The translations under genes were made by a program, and so were the position numbers. Below are positions 1-9,529 of a stretch of DNA of 64,000 nucleotides, in pieces. The notes below the pieces were generated by a model. The model did no database searches and was not told the DNA's origin. It saw only the letters and a list, made by a program, of their open reading frames with translations. Origin of the DNA: JABDIP01 sp965212545 (GTDB lineage Bacteria > Pseudomonadota > Alphaproteobacteria > DSM-16000 > Inquilinaceae); NCBI GenBank assembly GCA_965212545.1, contig CBDBVB010000030.1:186001-250000 (forward strand), written 5' to 3'. Positions within the stretch are counted from its first letter, which is position 1. Each line of letters begins with the position of its first letter.

Positions 1-2519
1 GCGAGGCGGCGCGGACCCATGCCGGCGCCGATCATTACATGGACAGCTATCAGTCGGCGATCGGCGCCATCGGCAAACGCGCCAAGGGCCGCGGACCGAT
101 CGAAGGGCCCGAAATCTCGGTCAAGCTGTCGGCGCTCTGGCCGCGCTACGAGCCGGGCCGCCGCGTCGAAGCGGTCGCGGCCCTGACCGAGCGTCTGCGC
201 GACCTTGCCATCGCAGCCAAGGAAAACGGCATCGGCCTCACGATGGACGCCGAGGAGGCGGACCGGCTCGACCTGTCGCTCGATGTCTTCGAGGCGGTCT
301 ATGGCGATCCGGTGCTGTCCGGCTGGGACGGTCTTGGCCTGGCTGTGCAGACCTATCAGAAGCGGGCGTTGCCGCAGCTCGACTGGCTGGTCGATCTTGC
401 GCGTCGACATCGCCGCCGCATCTCGGTGCGGCTGGTCAAGGGCGCCTATTGGGACACCGAGATCAAGTTGGGGCAGGTCGATGGGCTGTCCGGCTATCCG
501 GTATTCACCCGAAAGGCCTCGACCGACATCTCTTACCTTGCCTGCGCCAAACGCATGCTCGATGCCCGCGAGAGCCTGTACGGCCAGTTCGCCACCCACA
601 ACGCCCAGACCGTGGCCTATGTGCTGGAGGCGGCCGGCAACCGGGACGGCTTCGAGTTCCAGCGCCTGCATGGCATGGGCGAGCCGCTCTACGACCAGGT
701 GGTGGCGCCGGACATGCCGTGCCGGGTCTATGCCCCGGTCGGCGGGCACGAGGACCTGCTGGCTTATCTGGTGCGACGGCTGTTGGAGAACGGCGCCAAC
801 ACCTCCTTCGTCAACCGGCTGCAGGATGAGGAGGTGCCGGTCGCCGAGATCGTCGCCGACCCGGTCGCCAAGGTTGCCGGACTGACCGCCAAGCCGCACC
901 CGCAGATCCCGTTGCCGGTCGATCTCTACCGCCCGGAGCGGGCGAATTCTGACGGGCTCGACCTCAGCGACCCACCGACATTGGCGCCGGTGCTGGCGGC
1001 GATGGATGCGGCGACCGACGGCGCCTGGCGCTCGGCGCCGCTGATCGGTGCGGAACAGGGGGCTGGCGATGACCGGCCGGTGACCGATCCCGCCGATCGG
1101 CGACGAGTCGTCGGCAGCGTCGTAGAGGCGACGGCGGAACAGGCGGGCCATGCGGCGCGCATCGCCGGCGGCGCCTGGCGCGGCTGGGACGCTCTGGGCG
1201 GAAAGGCGCGTGGCGAGATCCTGTCGCGGACCGCCGATCTGATGGAGGCGCACGGGCCGGAACTGATGGCGATGGCGGTGCGCGAGGCCGGCAAAACCCT
1301 GCCCGATGCCATCGCCGAACTGCGCGAGGCGGTCGATTTCTGCCGCTATTACGGCGCCAGGGCGGCGGTCGAATTCGAAGTCCCGGTCATGCTGCCGGGG
1401 CCGACCGGCGAGGACAACTCGATCGCGCTCAGGGGCCGCGGCGTCTTCCTGTGCATCAGCCCCTGGAACTTCCCGCTGGCGATCTTCACCGGCCAGGTCT
1501 CGGCGGCTTTGGCGGCCGGCAACGCGGTGATCGCCAAGCCGGCCGAGCAGACGCCGCTGATCGCTCATCGGGCCGTACAGCTGTTCCGCGAGGCCGGCGT
1601 GCCGCCGGAAGTCCTGCACCTGCTGCCCGGCGATGGGCCGACCGTCGGCGGCGCGCTGCTGACCGATCCGCATATCGCCGGCGTCGCCTTCACCGGCTCG
1701 ACGGAGACGGCGAAGCTGATCAACCGTACCCTGGCGGACCGGCCCGGTCCGATTCTGCCGTTGATCGCTGAGACCGGCGGACAGAACGCGATGATCGTCG
1801 ACAGCACGGCCCTGCCAGAGCAGGTGGTGGTCGACGTGATCGAGAGCGCCTTCCGCAGCGCCGGCCAGCGCTGCTCCGCGTTGCGCGTGCTGTTCGTCCA
1901 GGACGGCATCGCCGACCGGCTGCTGACCATGCTGGAGGGTGCCGCCGCCACTCTGAATGTGGGCGATCCGGCGCTGCTGGCGACCGATGTCGGCCCGGTG
2001 ATCGACGACGAGGCGCGGGGCCTGCTGAAAGCCCATGCCGAGCGCATGACCGACAGCGCGCGCGAACTCTTCACCCTGAGGCTGGGCCCGGCCTGCGACA
2101 CCGGCACCTTCTTCGCCCCGCGGGCCTATGAGATCGACAGCCTGAACCGGCTGGAGCGGGAGGTCTTCGGCCCGGTCCTGCACGTCATCCGCTACAAGGC
2201 GGAGGATCTCGACCGGGTGCTGGACACCATCGAGGCCACCGGCTACGGCCTGACGCTGGGCGTGCACACCCGCATCGAGGCCGCCGCCGATCATATCCAC
2301 GAACGGCTGGGCGTCGGCAACACCTACATCAACCGCAACGTCATCGGCGCCGTGGTCGGCGTCCAGCCCTTCGGCGGCCAGGGACTGTCCGGCACCGGCC
2401 CCAAGGCCGGCGGCCCGCACTATTTGCACCGCTTCGCCACCGAACGCACCCTGTCGGTCAACACAACTGCAGCGGGCGGCAATGCATCGCTCGTATCGCT
2501 GGAGGAGGAGGGTCCGTAG
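1..2519 (+). CDS. putA: Bifunctional proline dehydrogenase / P5C dehydrogenase (PutA), 5' truncated by window edge
   Basis: PutA oxidises proline to P5C with FAD and then P5C to glutamate with NAD+. The reading frame is open from base 3 and codes for EAARTHAGADHYMDSY before the first internal ATG at 39, a stretch typical of the middle of the proline dehydrogenase barrel, so the gene begins upstream of the window. The barrel part shows SVKLSALWPRYE, RLVKGAYWDTEIK, FATHNAQT and LHGMGE. The aldehyde dehydrogenase part shows the FTGSTETAKL nucleotide-binding loop, AETGGQNAM with the general-base Glu, and SAGQRCSALR with the catalytic Cys codon at 1872. The end (PFGGQGLSGTGPKAGG) is normal for the short PutA type. 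Identity is sure; only the length of the missing N-terminus, including any DNA-binding domain, is unknown. Confidence 0.96.
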   Translation, partial: EAARTHAGADHYMDSYQSAIGAIGKRAKGRGPIEGPEISVKLSALWPRYEPGRRVEAVAALTERLRDLAIAAKENGIGLTMDAEEADRLDLSLDVFEAVYGDPVLSGWDGLGLAVQTYQKRALPQLDWLVDLARRHRRRISVRLVKGAYWDTEIKLGQVDGLSGYPVFTRKASTDISYLACAKRMLDARESLYGQFATHNAQTVAYVLEAAGNRDGFEFQRLHGMGEPLYDQVVAPDMPCRVYAPVGGHEDLLAYLVRRLLENGANTSFVNRLQDEEVPVAEIVADPVAKVAGLTAKPHPQIPLPVDLYRPERANSDGLDLSDPPTLAPVLAAMDAATDGAWRSAPLIGAEQGAGDDRPVTDPADRRRVVGSVVEATAEQAGHAARIAGGAWRGWDALGGKARGEILSRTADLMEAHGPELMAMAVREAGKTLPDAIAELREAVDFCRYYGARAAVEFEVPVMLPGPTGEDNSIALRGRGVFLCISPWNFPLAIFTGQVSAALAAGNAVIAKPAEQTPLIAHRAVQLFREAGVPPEVLHLLPGDGPTVGGALLTDPHIAGVAFTGSTETAKLINRTLADRPGPILPLIAETGGQNAMIVDSTALPEQVVVDVIESAFRSAGQRCSALRVLFVQDGIADRLLTMLEGAAATLNVGDPALLATDVGPVIDDEARGLLKAHAERMTDSARELFTLRLGPACDTGTFFAPRAYEIDSLNRLEREVFGPVLHVIRYKAEDLDRVLDTIEATGYGLTLGVHTRIEAAADHIHERLGVGNTYINRNVIGAVVGVQPFGGQGLSGTGPKAGGPHYLHRFATERTLSVNTTAAGGNASLVSLEEEGP

Positions 2520-2810
2520 ACCGTCCTTCGCTCCTGGACCGGTTCGCCGACACCAGCGGCAAATCGTCACCCCACCAAGTATTTTCGTCGGAATGCCACT
2601 TTCGGCCCACGTAAGACGCGTGGCCAACGGGATGTTTTGCAACCTCTGTCGCAACTAACGGTCGTAGCAGGCTGTTCTCCATAGTATTTCAACGAAAGGT
2701 TGCCGACTCGTCGGTGGCCGGCCATAGTCGTTTCTTCCCCTATTCTTCTTCCGAGAGTAGGGCACGGCCGCTCTTCGGTGGCTGTAGTGGTGCGGAAAGG
2801 AGAAGCTCTC

Positions 2811-4721
2811 GTGAAATACTTTGCGAATATTCCGATCACCCGTCTCGCAACGACTGTCGCGCTCGGTATGACGGCGGGCCTGATGACCAGCGGCACGGCG
2901 CTTGCGCAAACCGGACTCGAGACACAGGCACTCAGCGCCAAGTCTGGCCCGATGGCCAATATCGGCGCCGATCTCACCGGCCTGTATGAACGCCAATCGG
3001 CGATCGCGTTGCGCGCCGCGCCGGCGGCTACCGGCGGCCTGGCCCCGGCCGACTCAATGTTGCAGATCGTTGGCGAGAAGGTTGTCATCGATGCGGTGGC
3101 GGTCGGCGATGCCGAGGCGTTGCTGAGCGAATTGCAGGCTCATGGGCTGGAAAACGGCTCGGCCTTCGGGCATGTGGTATCGGGCCTGCTGCCAATCTCG
3201 TCATTGGAGGCGGTGGCAGAGCTGGAGAACCTGCAATTTGCCCGGCCGGCGATGGCCATGACCCACATCGGGTCCGTCACCACCCAGGGCGATGCGGCGA
3301 TGTACGCCGATGAGGCACGCGACGATGAAGAGGTGAGTGGCCGTCGCGTGACTGTCGGCGTGATGTCGGACAGTTACGACTGCATAGGTGGCGCGGCCGC
3401 GGACATTGCCAGCGGTGACCTGCCGAGGGCCAACCGGATCACAATTCTGGACGACAGCGCCTGCCCCGGCAGTGATGAAGGCCGTGGCATGATGCAGCTG
3501 ATCCGCGACGTGGCTCCAGCCGCGCGGCAGGCGTTCCACACCGCGTTCGGCGGGCAGGCGGATTTCGCGACCGGGATCCTAGAACTGGCCAGCGACGCCG
3601 GTGCCAACATCATCGTCGACGACGTCATTTACTTCGCCGAGCCAATGTTCCAGGACGGCATCATCGCCCAAGCCGCCGACACGGTGAAGGCCAATGGCGT
3701 GGCCTATTTCTCCTCCGCCGGTAATGGCGGCCGCAATTCCTGGGAGAGCACTCAGGACGGATTCGTGGACTCTGGCGTGCCCGGCACGTTCTTCGGCGGC
3801 AGGCGCCATGATTTTGACCCTGGAATTGGCGTCGACGATTTGCAGAGTTTTGTGCTTGCGACAGGCACGACGATATGGGCCTTCCAGTGGGACGAACCTT
3901 TCGCGTCCGTCAGTGGTGCTCCGGGTTCGGCCAGCGACGTGGATATCCTCCTGTATGATGAACGGGGCGTCTGGACCGGGTTTGGAGGGATCGATTTCAA
4001 CATCGGCGGCGATCCCTTCGAGTTCCTTGGTATCATCAACAACGGTCCGCCACTCGTCGTCCAGATCGGGATCGAGCTCTTTCAGGGGCCGGAGCCGGGC
4101 TTCATGAAGTATGTCGTATTCGATCCCAGCGGCCCCGTCATCACCGATCCGCCGACATCGTACCCGGTCGACTTCCCCACCGACAGCGCCACCAACTACG
4201 GCCACTCCAATGCGGCCGGTGCGGCGGGAGTCGGTGCAGCATATTGGCGCAACACGCCACGGTTCGGCGTCAGTCCGCCGGTGCCGGAAGTGTTCTCGTC
4301 GGCCGGCGGCACGCCGATATTCTTCGACACAACCGGCAATCGCATCGCGACAGAGGTGCGTATGAAACCGAATTTCACCGGACCGGATGGCGGTGTCACC
4401 ACCTTCTTCGGCGGGCGTGACGAATTCGGCAACCGGGTTCCTGGCGGCACCCACTTCTTCGGCACGTCTGCTTCCGCCCCGCATGTGGCGGCGTTGGCTG
4501 CGCTGATGCTGGAGGCCAACCGGTCGCTGACACCGGATGCGATTTACGAAATCCTGGAGGACACGGCCATCGACATGGACGATCCATTTACCCCGGACTT
4601 CGACCGGGGCTTCGATTTTGGCACCGGCTTCGGATTCGTCGATGCGGAGGAGGCGGTCGAGGAGGCCGAGGATTTCGAAGACGACGATGACGACGGCGAT
4701 TCCGTCGCGTCCCTTGACTAG
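2811..4721 (+). CDS. Secreted subtilisin-fold serine peptidase with Glu at the His position (S53-like active site)
   Basis: The GTG start at 2811 follows AAAGGAGAAG at good spacing and opens a clear signal peptide with likely cleavage after ALA (residue 32). The 636-residue protein has the order of a subtilase: VGVMSDSYD (Asp187), DEGRGMMQ (Glu223), SSAGNGG (oxyanion Asn305) and GTSASAPHVAALAAL (Ser553). The place where S8 enzymes have HGT reads EGR, so the likely acid-base residue is Glu, as in sedolisins (S53). An insert between Asn305 and Ser553, of about 240 residues, resembles a beta-sandwich. The last 35 residues are strongly acidic. It stands alone between putA and a converging YHS gene. 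Protease activity is inferred; an inactive homologue is possible. Confidence 0.85.
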   Translation: MKYFANIPITRLATTVALGMTAGLMTSGTALAQTGLETQALSAKSGPMANIGADLTGLYERQSAIALRAAPAATGGLAPADSMLQIVGEKVVIDAVAVGDAEALLSELQAHGLENGSAFGHVVSGLLPISSLEAVAELENLQFARPAMAMTHIGSVTTQGDAAMYADEARDDEEVSGRRVTVGVMSDSYDCIGGAAADIASGDLPRANRITILDDSACPGSDEGRGMMQLIRDVAPAARQAFHTAFGGQADFATGILELASDAGANIIVDDVIYFAEPMFQDGIIAQAADTVKANGVAYFSSAGNGGRNSWESTQDGFVDSGVPGTFFGGRRHDFDPGIGVDDLQSFVLATGTTIWAFQWDEPFASVSGAPGSASDVDILLYDERGVWTGFGGIDFNIGGDPFEFLGIINNGPPLVVQIGIELFQGPEPGFMKYVVFDPSGPVITDPPTSYPVDFPTDSATNYGHSNAAGAAGVGAAYWRNTPRFGVSPPVPEVFSSAGGTPIFFDTTGNRIATEVRMKPNFTGPDGGVTTFFGGRDEFGNRVPGGTHFFGTSASAPHVAALAALMLEANRSLTPDAIYEILEDTAIDMDDPFTPDFDRGFDFGTGFGFVDAEEAVEEAEDFEDDDDDGDSVASLD

Positions 4722-4759
4722 CGTATCGAGGCCGTCTGGTTTTTGTCGATCTGAGGTGC

Positions 4760-4787
4760 ATCACGGCGGCGCCTGCGCCGCCGTGAT
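4760..4787. terminator. Bidirectional hairpin between converging genes
   Basis: Bases ATCACGGCGGC and GCCGCCGTGAT form a perfect 11-bp stem around a 6-base loop. It lies between the stop of the subtilase-like gene (4721) and the stop of the YHS gene (4802), so it can serve both strands. There is no long T tract on either side. Confidence 0.6.
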
Positions 4788-4801
4788 CGTGTCTGCGTCA
4801 G

Positions 4802-5290
4802 TCAGAGATCGAGCGCGGCGGTGTGCTCGATGTCCGGCCAATTGTCATTGGCCTTGTCGATGTTGTCGTCGACGTCCTCGAGAAACAGCGCGTAAATCTC
4901 CTCGTTGAGATTCAGGTAGAGCCGGCCGTCCTCGATCCTCCACAGAGTCGGGTCGCCGTCGAACTTCTTGCCGACCGAGACGCCATAGGCACAGAAGCCG
5001 CCATATTGCGGCGCGTAGCGGCCCGGATCCGCCTTGAACGCATCGAGATGGGTCTGGCTGGCAAACCGATAGGCAGCGCCGTCATGAACGTGAACCAGCG
5101 CATCCGATCCCCGGGCCGGTTCGCCCTGGGTGAAATACGCCACCGGATCGTAGCCGTGCAGCGCCAGCGGGGCGCCGGCGATCGACAATCCGGGCACAAC
5201 GTTGAGCTCGTCCGCCGCATTGGCGGGAGCCGCGGTGGCCAGCAGGGCGGTGGACACCATCGCGGCCTTCATGAGTCTAGAGATCATCAT
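4802..5290 (-). CDS. Secreted YHS-domain protein
   Basis: The protein (162 residues) starts MMISRLMKAAMVSTALL and has a signal peptide ending near ANAA. The ATG at 5290 is preceded by TTGGAGACC at good spacing; an upstream in-frame extension lacks such a site. The mature part carries the YHS motif set: LHGYDPVAYFTQGEP, then YRFASQTHLDAFKADPGRYAPQYGGFCAYG. YHS domains are linked to metal binding in some proteins, but secreted single-domain members have no firm role. The tail is acidic (LEDVDDNIDK). It is followed on the same strand, 150 bases upstream, by an AraC regulator gene, with no clear functional link. Confidence 0.85.
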   Translation of the reverse strand: MMISRLMKAAMVSTALLATAAPANAADELNVVPGLSIAGAPLALHGYDPVAYFTQGEPARGSDALVHVHDGAAYRFASQTHLDAFKADPGRYAPQYGGFCAYGVSVGKKFDGDPTLWRIEDGRLYLNLNEEIYALFLEDVDDNIDKANDNWPDIEHTAALDL

Positions 5291-5440
5291 TTCGGGTCTC
5301 CAAGGTGAGGTTTTAATATCGGCCGGCAACGGGTGCTGCCGACCTCGCCATCAGATCGGAGCGGCAGGTTGTTCAGACAATAATCACCCGGATTTCTGGA
5401 ATGAATTGCATCATCAATCGGACGTTGCGCAAAGAATCGA

Positions 5441-6367
5441 TCATGCTGCCCGGCGGATTTCGCGCGGGCTGCGACCATAACGATTGGCGAAGGCGCGCGA
5501 GAAGGCAGCGGGAGACCGGTATCCGACCCGCGTCGCGACCCGTTGTATCGGTTCTCCGGTGCCGGCCAGAAGGGCCATTGCCCGCTGCAGCCGCTGGTCG
5601 GTCAGATAGCTCATCGGGGCGCTGCCCATCAGCGTTTGGAACTGCTCGGCGAAGCGGCTGCGCGACATGCCGACCTGGCTGGCGATGCTATCCAGGGTCC
5701 AGTCGCGGTCCAGGCCCTGATGCATCAACGCCAGGGCGCGCCCGATCCGGGGGTCGCCGATTGCGGCGATGACCTTGCCGAGGACCGGATCCTGGTCGGC
5801 GCAGGTGCGGACCACCTCGATGAACAGGGCCTCCGAGAGACGGATCACCGAGGCGGTGAAGCCGGGCGCACCGGCGAACACCTGCCGGATAATCAGCCGC
5901 ATCAACTCGTCGAGCCAGGGCGCGCGGGCCCGCAACTCGGCGGTGACAATCAAATGGCTGGGCAGGGCGCGCAGCAGCGGATGGTCGGCGGTGTCGGCGA
6001 AATTCAGATGGCCGCAGATCAGCTTGGTGTCGGCATTGGGCTGCGGTTCGCCACCATAGGCCAGCACACCGTCGCCGGTATATCCCGATTGCCGCAGCAC
6101 GTCCTCCAGCGCCGCCGGGGCGCATCCCACCTCGTCGCTCAGAACATGCGCGGATCCATTGGGAATCAGGATCAGATCGCCAGTGTTGAGCGCTACGTCC
6201 CGATCGTCGCCGATGCGCACGTAGCAGCGCCCCTGGGCCACCAGGTGAAAGCGGGCGGCGCGGCCAAGGGCCGGCACGGCGACCGACCAGGGCGCGGAGA
6301 ACGCGGTGCGGAAATACATCGTTCCGCGCAGCTCCAACATGTCGAGAATGTCGCTCAAGGCATCCAT
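5441..6367 (-). CDS. AraC-family transcriptional regulator with cupin sensor domain
   Basis: The 308-residue protein begins MDALSDILDMLELRGTMYF, the usual start of the cupin-type AraC group, which fixes the ATG at 6367 rather than the longer upstream frame. Residues 1 to about 190 form the cupin region (FHLVAQGRCYVRIGD, GDLILIPNGSAHVL). The last 95 residues are a double helix-turn-helix, with LDSIASQVGMSRSRFAEQF as the first recognition unit and RVATRVGYRSPAAFSRAF as the second. Such proteins sense a small ligand and activate nearby operons. It is divergent from the DUF488 gene at 6447, only 79 bases away, so that gene is a possible target. The ligand is unknown. Confidence 0.9.
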   Translation of the reverse strand: MDALSDILDMLELRGTMYFRTAFSAPWSVAVPALGRAARFHLVAQGRCYVRIGDDRDVALNTGDLILIPNGSAHVLSDEVGCAPAALEDVLRQSGYTGDGVLAYGGEPQPNADTKLICGHLNFADTADHPLLRALPSHLIVTAELRARAPWLDELMRLIIRQVFAGAPGFTASVIRLSEALFIEVVRTCADQDPVLGKVIAAIGDPRIGRALALMHQGLDRDWTLDSIASQVGMSRSRFAEQFQTLMGSAPMSYLTDQRLQRAMALLAGTGEPIQRVATRVGYRSPAAFSRAFANRYGRSPREIRRAA

Positions 6368-6446
6368 ATTGCAGATCTTCCAATGATGTTGGACGATGAG
6401 ATAAGAACTTCGCGTGAATTTGTCGAGCCCCCGTGGAGGAGGAGCG

Positions 6447-6836
6447 ATGTTTGTCACCAAACGCATCTACGCCGGCTCCAGGCCCGATGACGGCCTCCGG
6501 GTCCTGGTCGACCGGCTATGGCCGCGGGGCCTGTCCAAGGCCGATGCCGCTGTCGATCACTGGCTGAAGGACATCGCCCCGTCGCCGGAATTGCGGACCT
6601 GGTTCGGGCACCAGCCAAGCCTCTGGCCGGAGTTCCAGTCGCGCTATGGCGAAGAGTTGCGATCGCCGGACCGAATGGCGGCGCTGGAGCGCCTTCTCGA
6701 CCTGGGGCGCGGCGGTGTTGTGGTGACGCTGCTATTCGGCGCCCGGGCGGAGCGGCACAATCACGCCGTCATCCTGTGTACGCTGCTGAACGACCGCTTG
6801 CGAGTACCGGGCAGGCCGGTCAGCCGATCACCGTAG
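6447..6836 (+). CDS. DUF488-family protein
   Basis: The ATG at 6447 follows the strong ribosome site GGAGGAGGAG. The 129-residue protein has the DUF488 hallmarks near its N-terminus: VTKRIYAGSRPDDGLRVLVD, then RLWPRGLSKADAAVD and HWLKDIAPSPELRTWFGH. The C-terminal part has VVVTLLFGARAERHNHAVIL. The biochemical role of DUF488 is not settled. It diverges from an AraC regulator gene and its last 9 bases overlap the 3' end of the converging caspase-like gene. Confidence 0.85.
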   Translation: MFVTKRIYAGSRPDDGLRVLVDRLWPRGLSKADAAVDHWLKDIAPSPELRTWFGHQPSLWPEFQSRYGEELRSPDRMAALERLLDLGRGGVVVTLLFGARAERHNHAVILCTLLNDRLRVPGRPVSRSP

Positions 6837-8684
6837 TCTCAGCCCCCGGCAATCGTAGGTGTCGGACCCGTGCGGGCAGGCGGTGGTAGCGTTGCCGTAA
6901 TAACGGCCTTCATCGCATTCGCCGTCATACGCCCATTGGCAGCTGTTGGCCGGGTCGCTCTGGTTCGAGCCGACCAGCGAGTAGCCGCGGCAATCGGCGG
7001 CGTCCGTGCCGGTGGAACACGCGCTGGAAGCAGCACCCTGATACCGCTGTTCGTCGCATTCGCCGTCATAGGCCCACTCACAGCTATTCGATGGATCGGC
7101 CGACCGCAACGCGTATCCCCGGCAATCCGTGGTGTCGGTGCCGGCATTGCACAAGCTGGTCGCATTGCCGGCATAGCGGCCTTCGTCGCATTCGCCATCC
7201 CGGGCCCATTCGCAACTGTCCCCGGTGCTGGGGGCGGCGGCAGTGTCCAGAGCGCGGCCCTGGCAGTCGAACGTATCGGTACCGGCGGTGCAGGCACTGG
7301 TTGTGTTGCCCTGGTAACGGGCCTCGTCGCACTCGCCGTCGAACGCCCATTGGCAGGTGTTTGCGCTGGTGCTGGTGACGTTCACTGCGGCGACCAGCGC
7401 TGACACGGTCTCGGCCGTCAAATAGCCCGTAACCGACTGCCCCCGGGCCTGCTGATAGTCGCGCAATGCACGCCGGGTATTGTTGCCGAATACGCCGTCC
7501 ACGCCGCGCGTGTCATAACCCAGCAGGGTGAGGGCCGATTGCACCGCGCGCCGCTCGTCGCGGCTGAGCCCGAGCGCCCGCTCAAGATCGGCCGGTCCGG
7601 GCGCCAGCGGCTGGCGCGGCACCGAGGGGGTGGTCGGCTCAACCGTTGGGACGGGCTCTGGCGCCACGGTCGGCGATGTCAGCGCGGCGATCTGGATTTC
7701 GGCGAGACCGGCAAATCGCCCTTGCGGATATGTGCTCAGATAGAGGTTCAGCGCATCGATCTGCCGCTCGCTCACCGTGATATTCTGGATCGTCTCCCAC
7801 ATCACCAGCTCGGTCTCGGTGATGCCGGCCCTCGGCTCCGGACCCGGGGTGTTGAACGCGGTGTCGACAGTCGGCGTGTCGGCCGGCGGTGTCGTGACCG
7901 TCGGGGTCGGGGCGGGCGGAAGGAAGAAGAAGTCGCCGGTCAGGGAGGAATGATCCCAGGGGACCTGCTGGCTGTCTGTGGTGGCGATGACTTCCTGCCG
8001 CACCCGGGTCAGCATCTGTCGTACTTCCAGGCCGGGCGTGTCGATGTGCTCCAGCAGCGCCGTCGTGAACGGGCTGTTCGGACCGTCGCCGTCCAGCGCC
8101 ACGTTGTCCGGCTCGGTGGCATAGGCGATCAGAGTGCCGACGCTGCCGTCGATGCGGGCCAGTCCGCGGCCGATGGCGGCCGAGCGCGACGCCCCCATGC
8201 TGCGGCTCAGGGTCCGGGCCAGCGGGTTGTCACGGCAGGCGTCCAGCAGAACGATGTTGGTGCGGGGCTGGCGCTCCAGCTGGTTCAGCACGATATTGAG
8301 GCGGATCGCCTCGAAATCCAGGTCAGACTCGTCCTGCAATGCGGCGTCGACCGGCACGATGTAGTTCGTGGCGTTCACCTGCAGCCCGTGGCCGGCATAG
8401 AAGAACAGTCCGACTTCCGCCCCGCGCAGCTGGCGGGAGAACTGCTGGATCAGGTCCTCCGTAGCGCGGCGATCGAGATCGATGCCCTCCAGCACCTCGA
8501 AGTCGAGCGCGCGCAGCTTCGCGGCGATGGCCCGGCCATCATTGGGCGCGTTCGGCAGCATCGTGGTGTGCAGATAGGCGCCATTGCCGATCACCAGGGC
8601 GATCCGGCGCGGGTCGTCCGTCGCCGCCGAGGCGCCGGTGGCGAACATCAGAATTAGAAGCGCTGTCCATGCCAGCCGTTGCAT
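6828..8684 (-). CDS. Secreted caspase-like (C14) protein with peptidoglycan-binding domain and four Cys-rich repeats
   Basis: The 618-residue protein starts at 8684 with a signal peptide (MQRLAWTALLILMFATGASA). Residues about 25-270 are a caspase-like domain: RIALVIGNGAYLHT, FFYAGHGLQ with His99 and LLDACRDNP with Cys150, so the catalytic pair is intact. A Thr/Pro-rich linker follows. Residues about 363-432 are a peptidoglycan-binding fold (LLGYDTRGVDGVFGNNTRRA). From about 443 to the end there are four repeats of roughly 40 residues, each with C-x-W-A-x-D-G-E-C-D-E, R-Y-x-G and D-C-x-G, thus four Cys per repeat. The repeats resemble small disulfide-bonded calcium modules but I cannot name the family. 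The domain order suggests a periplasmic or cell-wall-associated protease; substrate unknown. Confidence 0.88.
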   Translation of the reverse strand: MQRLAWTALLILMFATGASAATDDPRRIALVIGNGAYLHTTMLPNAPNDGRAIAAKLRALDFEVLEGIDLDRRATEDLIQQFSRQLRGAEVGLFFYAGHGLQVNATNYIVPVDAALQDESDLDFEAIRLNIVLNQLERQPRTNIVLLDACRDNPLARTLSRSMGASRSAAIGRGLARIDGSVGTLIAYATEPDNVALDGDGPNSPFTTALLEHIDTPGLEVRQMLTRVRQEVIATTDSQQVPWDHSSLTGDFFFLPPAPTPTVTTPPADTPTVDTAFNTPGPEPRAGITETELVMWETIQNITVSERQIDALNLYLSTYPQGRFAGLAEIQIAALTSPTVAPEPVPTVEPTTPSVPRQPLAPGPADLERALGLSRDERRAVQSALTLLGYDTRGVDGVFGNNTRRALRDYQQARGQSVTGYLTAETVSALVAAVNVTSTSANTCQWAFDGECDEARYQGNTTSACTAGTDTFDCQGRALDTAAAPSTGDSCEWARDGECDEGRYAGNATSLCNAGTDTTDCRGYALRSADPSNSCEWAYDGECDEQRYQGAASSACSTGTDAADCRGYSLVGSNQSDPANSCQWAYDGECDEGRYYGNATTACPHGSDTYDCRGLRLR

Positions 8685-8955
8685 CGCGGATCCCCGATCG
8701 CCGCCTTGGCGTTGTTGTCCTGATCGTAGCAATCTCACGGACCCTTGCACAGCCCGGCGAGGCATATCCCCGTGCCGGCGGCCGTGACCGGACCGTCAAT
8801 TACCACCGCCGTAACATGAGTGCCGGCTGCAACAGGATAATCACAACGGCGGCTCAATCGAGCGGCGGCCGGGACGGAAGCCACCTCGTCGGTGTGTGGA
8901 CAGCCTGCCGGGTCCCGCGCATGCAGTCCCGAGCCGGCCGATCGCGGTGGCCAAA

Positions 8956-9309
8956 TCAGCCGATCACAAAGGCCCCGATTGCGCAGGCGCCCAGGCCGCC
9001 CAGGATGACAATCAGCCAATGTGGATAGCCTGTATGGCCTTTGGAGCGGGCGGCGCCGCGAACGCCCTGCACCAGCCCGGCGCAGATCCAGCAGGTCGCG
9101 AAAAACTGCATCAGGAACCTGCCGAATGACCCGCCCCAATCTTGTGGACCGCTGCGCACATAGGGGTTCAGCATGCTGTCGGCCCAGAACCCCACGATAA
9201 CGATGCCGGCGAGCGACCAGGCGATCAGGAACGGCCTCCAGATCGGCAGCGATGCGGGCAGCAGGTAAAAGGCCAGCGGGCCGATCAGGAGTGCGAACAG
9301 GAGTTCCAT
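8956..9309 (-). CDS. Small inner-membrane protein of unknown function
   Basis: The 117-residue protein starts with ATG at 9309 behind AAGGACATCAA. Three hydrophobic stretches are visible: residues about 3-20, 27-43 and 98-116, with a further weaker one around 68-85 that contains two Cys and Trp (FFATCWICAGLVQG). A motif SGPQDWGGSFGRFLMQ lies between. I do not recognise the family. It is flanked by the caspase-like gene downstream (271 bases away) and the divergent extensin-like gene. Confidence 0.65.
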   Translation of the reverse strand: MELLFALLIGPLAFYLLPASLPIWRPFLIAWSLAGIVIVGFWADSMLNPYVRSGPQDWGGSFGRFLMQFFATCWICAGLVQGVRGAARSKGHTGYPHWLIVILGGLGACAIGAFVIG

Positions 9310-9529
9310 TTGATGTCCTTGCCGATGGCCGGGTCACCTTGCGTCGCGCCCGTCGCTGCGTCCTGAGGCGGGCCGCTTCGAGGCTGTGGCATATCCCGAT
9401 TTCCGAGGAGATGCGAGGAGATCGGGCCGGATCGCGGGCCGGCGCCGATCCAGTTCCTCGGAATCCGCGCATTCTGGTCACAATCCGGGGCTACCGAGAC
9501 AGAGTTGTTGGGACGCTTGGGAAGGCGAT

